64,000 bases of DNA from Metridium senile (taxonomy: Eukaryota; Cnidaria; Anthozoa; Actiniaria; Metridiidae): contig OX459096.1 in the NCBI GenBank assembly GCA_949775045.1, forward strand, positions 41,456,959 through 41,520,958. Reading direction: 5' to 3'. A program made the translations under genes and the position numbers. The notes under the pieces are model-generated. The model did not search any database, had not been told where the DNA came from, and worked only from the letters and a program-made list of their open reading frames with translations. How positions within the stretch are numbered: position 1 is the stretch's first letter; each line of letters begins with the position of its first letter. This document shows positions 1-10,040 of the stretch, in pieces.

Positions 1-286
1 ACAAACAAACAATGAAAACAATTACAGTAATAACACAACAGAACAAAAGTACATAAAAAACAACAGCAATAGCAAAACAGTGCAACAGGAAATAACAAGC
101 AACAACTAAACAAAACAAACTAAAAAAAAATAAACAACAACAAATCAATCACACGAGCAACAACAACACCACAAATCATTCTTAAATTGATATTTTTAAT
201 GTCTTGTTAGTATTTCCACAAAAAGATCAAACAGTTGCGTGATTGAAATTATTAGTACGTAACTTTGCTGATTTGTTTTATTCCAG
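1..286 (+). other. Intron sequence, CAA/AC-rich low complexity
   Basis: This is the intron before the first visible exon of the coiled-coil gene. Bases 1-170 are almost purely A and C (AAC/CAA runs). The 3' end has the acceptor TTTTATTCCAG at 276-286. No gene is seen. Confidence 0.6.
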
Positions 287-795
287 GAAACTACAAGGTG
301 CAACAGAAAAGACTGAGCATCAAGCATTAGCCCTACACAACTATCAACAATTACAAAGTGGACAAACTAGTGTAACGTACGAATGTAAGTACATACAATT
401 AAATATTTCACCAACCTGTGTCACTGAGGTCAAACAATAGTGAGAAAATGACTTACTAAAAAATAATGATTATTAGCACGAGTTTTTAAAATAAATCCCT
501 TGTCGATTTTCAATCTCAAAATGATTTTTCAGTTACATAATATCTTTTTGTGAGTACATTTTATTTGCATCTTATAGTAGCCAGTTGTAGATCAGAAAAT
601 GCTTCTCTCCAAAAACGACTCAAGGAAGAAAAACAAGAAAACGAAAAACTACACAGAGAGCTAAGAAATTTCGAGAAGGTAAGTCCGAAAGAAAATGACT
701 TGGATTGAAAAGGTTGTGGTAGGTTTTGTTGCATCAACACCGACTAATTGGATTACACTAGCTATGCATTTTAAGGGACGGACCATTGGATTTAT

Positions 796-826
<31 letters not shown>

Positions 827-3684
827 TTTATTGTGTGCAGGAAATTTTGTTGTCCTCTGTGGTTGTGCAGGAATTTTTTTTCCAACTCGCACGAATATTT
901 TTTTTGTCACCGTTGTTTTGCACAATTTTTTTTCTGTAATACTGTGCTCGAATTTTTGAACCCCCTCCCCCTCCCCCACCTCAAATATCTAATGGTCCGT
1001 ACCTAAATAGAGGTCTTGGCAACACTTTAATATTCAATACTAATGATAATGTAAACAAAACGATATGGAATATATATAGCGTAGTTTCCATATGAAATTA
1101 CAACGTAGGCTTGGCCTACACTTGTTGGTAAAGCATGGTTTTAATGACTATAGTTTATATATTTTACCAGGTTATTGAGGATTTAAGAGAGGAAAAAAGG
1201 AAGTTTATACAAATCCTGGAAAACAAGGTGAATGGTTTATCAAAGGATTGTAATACAACTAGGAAATACTCATTCATTCATACATCCATCCATTCATTTA
1301 TTCGTTCATGCGTTTCTTCGTTCATGCATTCATTCTTTAATTAACAAATTTTCAAATGATTGACTTCTCCTATTCTTTTCTTTTTTATTCTTTTATCTAT
1401 TTCCTTTTTTATATTTTCATGCATTAAATAATCAGGTTATTCTTTATCCTAGGACCAAACGCATTCGAAAAACAGACGATCAACACAACTAGAAACTTTG
1501 AAATTCTCAAATGGTATGCCATTGAAAATAATATTGTATTACATTATAGTACTAATGAGTGTACAGGAAACTTTATTCAATCTCGATTTATAAAACGAAC
1601 ATGGACGTTATTTGCCGTCTGCAATCCCTTTGCAGCTAGAGGTCACGTGACCCCACCTACCTTAAATCCATCAGCTGTGCCAAAATGATGTCCAGAAATG
1701 GAACTGAAAGAACAAGTCGACATTAGCAAAATTTCAAAATTTCAGATACATAAAAATGGCAAAGAATATAAAATGGGATAAAAAGCTGATATTTTGACTT
1801 TTTGCTGATGTCGACTTTCCATTTCTGGACATCATTTTGGCACAGCTGATGAATTTAAGGGGGAGGGGGTCACGTGACCTGTTGCTGCAAAAGACCTATC
1901 GCTCAAAACAGTTTCAGTACACCTTCTGTGATGTTAGTAAGGCGAACTTTAACTGTATATGTTAACTTATTGTGTAGAAATAAAGCAACTGAAAGCAGAA
2001 GTAGAGGCAAGCAAGCTGTCATTAGAAGCAGCCAGGAAAGAATCGGTCATTGTCAATCTTAGTCTGAAGCAGAAAGACGCAGAGATTGAAAGACTCAACG
2101 AACTGACAAAGTAAATTAAAACTATTCCATACCGATATTAACGATAGGTAACATAATAAAATTTGTAACACCGTAAAAAATGTAAAGATTGCTAAAGCTC
2201 GAAACGTCAGTAAAGTTAAGTCAGCATTTTTTACGGTGTTTCAAATTTGATTATATTATCTATCGTTTATATCAAACACCGACGCAGCCTATACTAGTTT
2301 TCATTCATACTGATATAATATAATATATGTAATAATAATTATATATATGGGATCCAGTTGTTCAGAGCTCGATTATCTTTAGCTCAGGATTAACACCACA
2401 CGATTTATTAAGAGTTAAATCAGCACTGATCGGTCCAGGCCCGGGCAAAAATAGAAAAACGCGTGCACTGATTGGCCGAGAACTTTGGATTATTTCTCGA
2501 TAATTGCTTACGGCGTTTCACGCAGTTTTTAAGAATTTCAAGCTAAACTGATAGTTTTTTTTTCTAAAGGGATTTTTTTTGGAAATAATCACTTGGGTTT
2601 GTATTTATACAAAAAACAGCGATTATTTCTTCAAGCTCCCCCGCAGCCGTTTTTAGTCTCGTTCCACTCCCCTACGGTCAGGGAGTGGAACGAGACTAAA
2701 AACGGCTGCGGGGGAGACTACTGTAAACCTTGATTTCATAGTAAGTATGACGAGTGTCTGTAGCTAGAGACTGATCTTTGTTGTGTTCTTATAGAGCTCT
2801 CAATCAAACCATGAGGCGTGCTTTGGGAGAGATGCAGGAATTCACACCAAATAGAAGTAATGGAGCCATCAAACAACCAATCACAACACCTCTTGAAGCC
2901 AGTCTTATCAGGAGGTACCTTTTATTCAATTATCCTATTATTAGTCAATTATTGATATATTATGTTTCGTAAATTTGTAGCACGAATGTTGCTTTAGTCA
3001 TAGTACCAGTTTGTCGTAGTGCGTCATAGTGAATATTGTGTAGTTATAGTAATAAATTCAGTGGTTGTCATAGTGATATTTGTCTAGTCTTGTAAAAAAT
3101 TGGTTGTCATAGTGATGATTCTGCAGTCATAGTAATAAATTCAGTGGTTGTCATAGTAATAAATTGATTGTCATAGCAATAGTTGTGCTTTCATCTAAAG
3201 TATATTTGTGTTGTTTTTCAGCTACATTCCCTCGTTATCAGAGCCAAGAATCATTCCTAGTCTTAACCAACCAAGTACCAGTATTACGGATAGTGATATG
3301 ATAGGACTAGAGGCCTTACAAGACCACCGACTATCGTCCCTATTCGAAGCAAGCATTAACAAAGGACCAATGATCAACAACCAACGATCACTTGGCTCGG
3401 CAGAGAGAGACAGTTATCACCATAGACAACGGCCCACTATATCACCATACATTACTCGCAACAAATCACCAAATATATCCATCGAAGATCCCGTATGTTT
3501 TAGTCCCAAGGCATCCCTGGGAAAAGGGGCTTGGGACGAAGGCGGGTTTGCTAAGGATAGAAGTCTTGAATTGTCGCCATTTTCCTCTGGGGATGAGGAG
3601 GATTTTCAACGTGATTTAGCCAATCTAGACGCTGATATTGCTAGAATACAGAGGAGTTTGAGAGAAACTGCAAAAAGAAGCTGA
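287..3684 (+). CDS. Coiled-coil protein, 3' seven exons (gene starts off the left edge)
   Basis: Seven exons join in one frame with GT-AG borders and matching phases: 287-384, 578-678, 1171-1227, 1453-1513, 1978-2110, 2795-2914 and 3222-3684 (TGA at 3682). The first five encode heptad-rich helix typical of a long coiled coil, for example KQLKAEVEASKLSLEAARKE. The sixth carries a conserved-looking RRALGEMQEFTPNR stretch. The last exon is a Ser/Pro-rich tail that ends in a short helix (LDADIARIQRSL). This layout is common in centrosomal and ciliary proteins; the closing helix loosely recalls CEP63/DEUP1, but that is a guess and I do not recognise the family firmly. The 5' exons and promoter lie outside the window. 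Introns carry inserted elements (775-1003, 1627-1893, 2636-2716). Confidence 0.72.
775..1003. mobile_element. PIF/Harbinger-type MITE with 30-G tract
   Basis: A 229-bp element has terminal inverted repeats: GGGACGGACCATT on the left and AATGGTCCGTACC on the right. It is flanked by TAA at 772-774 and 1004-1006. A 3-bp TWA duplication with GG-starting termini is the signature of PIF/Harbinger transposons. The interior holds a run of 30 G (796-825) and a C-rich stretch near the right end. It has no coding capacity and lies in an intron of the coiled-coil gene. Confidence 0.75.
1627..1893. mobile_element. Foldback element with CACGTG termini
   Basis: Two arms of about 75 bp are inverted copies of each other. 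Both carry TTTGCAGC, then AGGTCACGTGACC, then a match through the sequence around ATCAGCTGTGCCAAAATGAT. The centre is about 110 bp and non-coding. It sits in an intron. A diverged relative is at 32168-32503. The family is not named from sequence alone. Confidence 0.65.
2136..2300. repeat. Dispersed repeat, same family as 9364-9500
   Basis: The stretch around GCTAAAGCTCGAAACGTCAG and the following block ending in ACCGACGCAGCCTATACTAG are shared almost base for base with 9385-9490. A shorter match occurs at 34968-35030. The ribozyme-like 5' core seen in the 9364 copy is missing here. It lies in an intron of the coiled-coil gene. Confidence 0.6.
2636..2716. repeat. Perfect 36-bp inverted repeat (hairpin)
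   Basis: Arms 2636-2671 and 2681-2716 are exact reverse complements around the 9-nt loop CTACGGTCA. The arms start CTCCCCCGCAGCCG. It is intronic. The absence of mismatches suggests recent origin. Confidence 0.85.
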
Positions 3685-3965
3685 TTTATTTAGGAGGAAA
3701 TGGTTGCAGTTGTTTCGGGGTTATTCAATTTTACTGCAGTTTTGATTGTTGTCAATTGGTCTGAAAAAAGAAGCTGATTTATTTAGAAGAAATTTGTTGC
3801 AGATGTTTCGGGATTATTCGGTTTTACTGCAGTTTTCATAAATGCCTTGATGTTGTCAATTGGTCTGAAAAAAGAAGTTGATTTATTTAGGAGGAATTCT
3901 CTGCAGTTGTTTCGTGCTCATTAAATTTTACTGCAGTTTTCATAGTGTTGTAAATACGTCTGAAG
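3672..3965 (+). repeat. Three tandem copies of a ~95-bp unit starting inside the last codons
   Basis: The unit begins AAAAGAAGCTGATTTATTTAG and ends near CAATTGGTCTG. It occurs at about 3672, 3764 and 3867. The first copy contains the final codons and the stop of the coiled-coil gene, so the 3' end was duplicated into its own 3' UTR. Copies differ by scattered substitutions and a ~10-bp indel. Confidence 0.75.
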
Positions 3966-4090
3966 GTGAATTGGTGTAATGTGAAATTGATTATTAACAA
4001 TACTTCGCTCCGGGTTCATACAAAACACTTATAAGAGGAAAATAGTTTCTACATGCAAACAAAACTGAAAGAATGGTCACATTTATTTAA

Positions 4091-4301
4091 GTGCGAATCG
4101 AAAACCTTGGGCATCGAGAAATATTTCAGTAACGGTTCATTGTTCGTTGAGCAATGTGAAACGACTCTCTAACTACACGAAGTTTGTCTGTCTACAAATC
4201 AGTCAAACGTCTTGCAGTTAGAGAGTTGTTTCTGGTTGCTCAATTAACGATACACGATTTCTGAAATATTACTGGATGGCCACAGTTTTTTTGATTCGCA
4301 C
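4091..4301. mobile_element. Foldback element, ~90-bp arms
   Basis: The left arm starts GTGCGAATCGAAAA and the right arm ends GATTCGCAC. The arms match imperfectly through AATATTTCAG and AACTCTCTAACT. There is no coding content and no clear target duplication. Confidence 0.6.
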
Positions 4302-4754
4302 CATAAGAAGCATTATGATTGATAGTAGATGTTTGTGGTGAGATGGGGTGTTTTTTTTTTACTTTTTCAAAGATTCCAATATTTTTCACATATTACGGAA
4401 ACAAATTAAATAAAAAAAATATACTTTTATTTTATCGACAACTATAATATATATATATAAAGATAATAGTTATGTATTCTTTAATGTCTTTATTTAGGTT
4501 ATATATCTACACTATAATACTTTCTTCTTCATTGCCCAGCAGCTTAACCTTAACTTCGATAGTATTGAATATTATACCAGGCAATGACCCGTCCCCTTCG
4601 TGACGAAGTTCGATGCCTTTTATTGTATTAAACATTTTTTCATAACAGTTATCATATTTTTGAAAATGTTTAATCCCTAAAAGTAATGAAAGCTGTGACA
4701 TTAGTTGTTATGGTATGATTCTGAGTTAAATCCACATATTCTAATTGCTTTTAA

Positions 4755-5398
4755 GGACGTTCGCGGGAAAAAGCAAAGTAAATGTCAATTTGCTGAGACT
4801 TTGCCAGTTGATAAAACTAAATTAGACACATCGAATAAGCTAAAAAAAATTGGGAGTCACCGACCTTGTTTTCGAGCAAAATGGCCTCAAAGTCGGCATT
4901 TTTCGCAAGCTGCGAATTGTCTTGGTGGCAAAAACAAGAAGAAAAAAATTAGTAAAATATCCCAGTCATAATATAAGAAGGCCATGAAATGTTTTTGAAA
5001 CTAATAATATTTCGAAATAAAGCGATTTTTTGACACAAAATGAGAAAATAAATACCTTTTTTGGAGAAATAGAACGTACGCCTCGAACAAAATGGCCGCA
5101 TTTTTTTGTTTTTTTGTTTTGTTCGAGGGTGAAAAAAAAAGTGAAAACGCCGATTTTCTGTGTGATAAAAAAATGTCATCTTTTTCAAAAACTAAGCGAA
5201 GACTTATCTTCAGTAGTTATTTTGATTTATAAGATAAAAAATGGGGGTCACCGACCGTTTTTTTGAGTTATTTAGCTTCAAACATCGAAAATCGGCACGC
5301 CTGCTTGTTTATCTTATAGAAGGAAAATCACCCAGGCGTTCCTCACCGCGTTTTTTCGTGCGTAGTAGGATGCGCGCGAGCATTCCCCGCGAACGTCC
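4755..5398. mobile_element. TTAA-flanked element, GGACGTTCGCGGG terminus
   Basis: A 644-bp non-coding element starts GGACGTTCGCGGG and ends with its imperfect reverse complement (CCCCGCGAACGTCC). TTAA stands on both sides (4751-4754, 5399-5402). TTAA targets are used by piggyBac and Kolobok-type transposons, but the termini do not fit the usual piggyBac start, so the superfamily is left open. It abuts the next element through the shared TTAA. Confidence 0.65.
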
Positions 5399-5402
5399 TT
5401 AA

Positions 5403-6416
5403 CCCTTTGACTACTGGGCTTTTTTGACATTTTTGAGCGATTTTCTGGATATAAACGATCCGTAGGACTTCTTGACTCCATATTTGGCGTTACCATGGAA
5501 AGTGCTGCTGTTTTGTAATCTCAGGGGCTCAAGTTCTCAGGCCACATGACTTTTAGATGGTTTCGAAGCATCGTTGGATATTTACACTGGCTCAAAGTTG
5601 GCTTAAATCGGAATTTCGTTAATTTTAGGGTCATATTTTGCCTTTAGTCACTACTGGAAGAGCATCATTAAGCTTCAAGGTAGCAAAGAGCTCACTTTCT
5701 GGAAGAAAGCAGCAAGGAATCTCACTTTGTCAGCAAAAAAAGATCGATGTTTGGTTCATTCGGTTTTGGCGGGCTTAGAACAAAGTTAGGTTTGGAGTTC
5801 GACTAAAGGCAAATTCTCGGACCTGCCGCGGCTATTTATCGAAGTTGTGATGATAGAGGAACACAACAAGCGCAAAATTTTGGCAGAAAACCGAGGTGAC
5901 CCTAGACTTATAAAAAATGTATAAAAGGACGGCGGGGGGTACTCCATGTGGAAAATTGTCATGGTTACCCACAATGCTTTGCAGTCGTAAATACTTGAAA
6001 ACACGTGCGTATCAAAATGGCCGTAATCAAATGATCGCAGCTCAGTTCGTGAAGTGAAAAAAAGTGAAAAAACTTGCCAAAGCTATAGCACAAGGACTGA
6101 ATTTTGTTGTGAAAACGGCCTTTTCGTCTAAAAACGATTTTTTTCGATAAAAAATCCAAGGTCAAAAAAGCGTGATTTTCACTATAGAAAAATACGGCAA
6201 AAACGGTCATTTTTGACTTTCCTAAAGTTCATATTGAATTTCTGTGCTAAAATTGCTTGTTTCTTGTGACTGACATGCTATGAAAATTTGAAAAACTTCC
6301 TAGTGCTTACTAACATTCAAACGGCTGGGAAAATTTGGCTTGTTTAAAAAAGTTAGAATTTTTCAAAGCAAGGTCGTTTTTTACGGGCGGTTTCGGGCGC
6401 CGTAGGAGTCAAAGGG
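5403..6416. mobile_element. piggyBac-like non-autonomous element
   Basis: A 1,014-bp element starts CCCTTTGACTACTGGGC and ends with the inverted form of CCCTTTGACTCCTACGGC. TTAA lies on both sides (5399-5402, 6417-6420). The CCCTTTG start and TTAA target are typical of piggyBac. No transposase ORF is present; the interior is A/T-rich with AAAACGG-type words. Confidence 0.75.
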
Positions 6417-6422
6417 TTAATT

Positions 6423-6785
6423 CACAGGCAGCCCAACCAAATCACTTGTATTCAGTGGATTTTTTTTCATTTTTTTTTTTTCCAATAAAATGTTACTAAA
6501 CTTTGTCTGTAGTTGTTGTGATGTATTTAAATACTTTTTGGATGATTTTTAGCTAGTTTTAAGCCATATTTATAATTTATAATTTCTCCCCCACTAGTAA
6601 TATATATATAAATATATTACTAGTGGGGGAGAAATTATAAATATGGCTTAAAACTAGCTAAAAATCATCCAAAAAGTATTTAAATACATCACAACAACTA
6701 CATACAAAGTTTAGTAACATTTTATTAAAAAAAAAAAATGAAAAAAAATCCACTGAATACAAGTGATTTGCTTGGGCTGCCTGTG
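6423..6785. mobile_element. Long foldback element of the CACAGGCAGCCC family
   Basis: Arms of about 170 bp face each other around an AT-rich centre (TAATATATATATAAATATATTA). The termini are CACAGGCAGCCCAA and its inverse. The flanks GTTAATT (6416-6422) and CTTAATT (6786-6792) fit a 6-7-bp target duplication. Related termini occur at 10041, 10645, 12311 and 18147. Confidence 0.7.
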
Positions 6786-6933
6786 CTTAATTCAATTTTG
6801 AATGGTTTTCGCCGTCTCCCCCTGTCTTCGCAGATTTTTGTCAGTGATTTTTCTTGTCCTTGCCATTAACTAAACTGCGCATGAGTGATGATTCTCAACC
6901 AATCATATTGCGAGTAGGAACACACAATGATTT

Positions 6934-9234
6934 TAATAGCGGAGCTCCGCGCGGGCCGAAGGCCCGCGCAAGCGGAGCACCATACTTAAGAAAAAATGGT
7001 AACCCATCGAGTTGATTTTTCATCGACCGACACGTAGGATCGCGGGCGCGCACGTCCGTACAACGTGCCCATCGCGATACTGATTGGCTGTTACATTTCG
7101 GCGGGAAAGTGATGCGCGCGCGCACGGAATAGCAGCGCCCGAAAGCAGATTTTTCTTTTATCGACAAAAAAGTCAAACAAACAAAATACAATATTTAAAA
7201 TATCAACTGAGAAAGATGAACATCGAAGAACACAAAGATAGTTTTGGCCGAAGAAGAAAATAAACTCAGGCCGGATACAAAATGAAGAAATTTAACAGTA
7301 GAAATAAAAGAAAACGACTGAAAGGCCAAGAAAACGTGTCTGCAGATAAAACTTCTTGGAAGAATAAAGACTACCAAAGAAGAAAATAAACTTCAAGGAG
7401 ACAAAAATGAAGAAATTTATCTCAAGAAAAGGAAAAGACTGAAAGGCCAAGAACACTTGTCTGTAGATAAAACTTCGTAGAAGAATAAAGACTACAGCAA
7501 CGTAAAAGAATAGAAAATGAAGCGACTTTATTCGTTATGAAAACTATCTTCAAAATGCTTCCTTCAGTACAGTTTATTTATGAATTTTCAAGCTTGGCAG
7601 TTAATTAACTATGATCCATGCTTAATTCATCAAAACTGATTCAAGTACATACATGTATTCGTCAAAATATTATCGATGTCATCCAGAAGAAGAAAACCTC
7701 AGGAAAATACTCACCGATAAAGTAAGCTTAAGTTCAACGAATTATTTTTTCAAGTCAGTCTTTTGAGAGGAGATTTATTTAGAGATTTATTTATGCAATT
7801 TTCACATCCTCATAAACGGAAAACATTAAAAATGAATTAAGATACAAATATAATTCAAAATTGGTTGAATAACTCTTGTTTATTTAGACTTTTTAGGCCT
7901 ACTAAACGAGCTTTTTTAGTAGTTTTTCCTTCGAAATTGTACGAGGTTATTTTTACAAACAAAATGATGTTTTACACAAACTTATTCATTATAAAATACC
8001 TTGTTTTAACTTCCTTGTCTTTTCAAATCGATCTTGTGTTGGTAGAACTGATTCTTGAGGCTCTTAATTCCATTTCAGGTTGTTTTTTGTTTGTTTGAAT
8101 TTTAAAATTTGCCGTGATATCTTTTTAGTAAATCTTACGATGAAAACTATATTTTACAAAGAAAATGCTATAGAATTTCCTTTTTTACTTTTAATATATA
8201 GTTACCACACTATTAAGTTCTAGTTGAAGTGAATCTTTTGTCCATTTGAAGCTCAAAAGCTTGATTTTTCTCAGTGTTTTGCCTTGTGTTTAAAGCGAAT
8301 TTGAAGGTTCATTGGCGTTTGCAAACGCGCCTGCTAGAAATTTTGTCACGCGGTGACGTGACACAATGTCACGTGTGTCACGAATTTTCGCGCGATTTTA
8401 CCTAAAAATGAAATCTAAAAATTCATATCTTTCAAAAACGCGTGGATACCCCTAATTTGACTTCGCTAGAAATGTTATAGTGATATCGAAGTTTTTTTCT
8501 AAGTTGATATTTTAAAAATAAAAATGGTTTTGGTTTGACACTTAGTCAATAATACGGTATACACACAAAATCTTTTTTTCGTGATTTTGGCCAAAAAGCT
8601 ATTATAAAACATAGCTGTCTGCGTGATAAATAACATTTTTGACTTAAAGTCGAAAATATATATGTCTTAGATTATTATTTCACGTTTATTTCTTGAGTAA
8701 CTCAGTATGAAATAGTATTTCTTTAAAATTCGCAAAAATACACCTACGTCATCAAGTATTTAACAATAATTATCTCGCTTCGATGCGAGGTGACCCCCCA
8801 ATATTTTTTCCCTTTTAGATAGTCCATTGGGTGTTTGAAATAACTGGTATAGTTTCAATGAAATAAAAATGGTTCATATTTTAAAAACATAAATGGTTTA
8901 GGTTGGATTTTTTTATTTAGTCAATAATTCATCATGCACATATATAAAATATCTTTTTCATAATTTGAGCATAAAATTATTGAAAAATATAGTACTTTGT
9001 ATGCGTGATAAATAAGGTTTTTGAATTTTTATCGAAAATATATATATCGCAGATTATTATTTGCTCAGAAAGTAAATAATTCCGTTCCACCTATATCTAT
9101 GATTTTGTAGTTGTCTTTTGCGGTTACGTAACTAAAATAATTACAGTTTAGATTGGGTATGGCCAATGCACACAAACTATTTACATGCACATATTGATGT
9201 TGTAGGAACAATTTAAACTGGAGCTCCGCTATTA
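6934..9234. mobile_element. Possible 2.3-kb non-coding element, TAATAGCGGAGCTCC ends
   Basis: TAATAGCGGAGCTCC at 6934 is found inverted at 9220-9234. The left end continues into a GC-rich hairpin (GCGCGGGCCGAAGGCCCGCGC, written here only as its palindromic core GGGCC..GGCCC). The inside carries two direct duplications: about 110 bp at 7274-7385 and 7400-7495, and about 180 bp at 8520-8700 and 8880-9065. No ORF is convincing. Class is unclear; end hairpins recall Helitron-like elements. Confidence 0.4.
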
Positions 9235-9363
9235 GGTATTACCTAATTTGTATATTATATTAGATACTACAACACAGCCCGTGTTAAGGCATACCAATTC
9301 AATGAAAGTATCAAGAAAGAAAATAACCGTTGGTTTTGTTCTACTATTTGACTGATTTATACC

Positions 9364-9565
9364 ATTATTACTCAGACGAAGGGCTAAAGCTCGAAACGTC
9401 AGTAAAGTTAAGTCAACATCTTTTACGGTGTTACAAATTTCATTATATTACCTATCATTTATATCAAACACCGACGCAGCCTATACTAGTTTACTCGCTA
9501 GTTTCCATTTTGATTTATACCTATTTAACCTATAGGTTATAACAAAGCGGTCTGAGTAATAATGA
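9364..9565. repeat. Dispersed repeat with hammerhead-like fold and 15-bp inverted ends
   Basis: CATTATTACTCAGAC at 9364-9378 is inverted at 9551-9565. Between them lie a hammerhead-ribozyme-like fold (9368-9405; see findings) and a block shared with 2200-2290 and 34968-35030. This is probably a remnant of a Penelope-like element or retrozyme. Confidence 0.5.
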
Positions 9566-9687
9566 ACTCGAATGTACAAAGAATAACGTTTCGGTCTAAT
9601 AAAAAAAAGAAACTTCTTAAGTAAAATAAAACAAATCTCTGGACATGATTGTATATATTATACCGTATTTTACGGTCTATTTCTTTA

Positions 9688-9824
9688 GGGGCTGTATATA
9701 TGAAAGCGAGTTGTCCCTGCTAGCCGGGATAATATAACTATTGTTTTGAGTCCCCCCGAGGGAATATAAAACAATAGAGTTATCCCGGCTAGTAGGGACA
9801 ACTCGCCTTCATATAAACAGCTCC
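9688..9824. mobile_element. PIF/Harbinger-type MITE, 137 bp
   Basis: The ends GGGGCTGT and ACAGCTCC are inverted and continue as near-perfect ~45-bp arms (GAGTTGTCCC, TAGCCGGGATAA). TTA flanks both sides (9685-9687, 9825-9827), as expected for PIF/Harbinger. It is non-coding. Confidence 0.75.
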
Positions 9825-9898
9825 TTAGTTAACTGTCGTTTTTAACTCGTGGATCGAAGATCCTCGAGTTATTGGGATGGGGCTTTTGAACCGGAAGT

Positions 9899-9945
9899 GT
9901 CACTCACTCACTCACTCACTCACTCACTCACTCACTCACTCACTA
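9899..9945. repeat. (ACTC)n microsatellite
   Basis: About eleven uninterrupted copies of CACT. Confidence 0.9.
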
Positions 9946-10040
9946 GATCGGTGTAAACTTTTGAGCCCCAAGATCTCGGTCAGCGTACTTCGAGCACATG
10001 GATATTTGATTCGTCTGAAGGAATGATTTCTCGGTCGAAG

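Noticed and set aside
661..1006. Poly-Gly and poly-Pro frames at 661-1006
   Set aside because: They are translations of the G-run inside the MITE at 775-1003.
6895..7191. 98-codon minus-strand frame at 6.9-7.2 kb
   Set aside because: It spans the GC-rich terminal palindrome of a putative element and has no recognisable protein features.
9899..9945. Regular repeat considered as a CRISPR array
   Set aside because: It is a simple ACTC microsatellite with no spacers; the window is eukaryotic.
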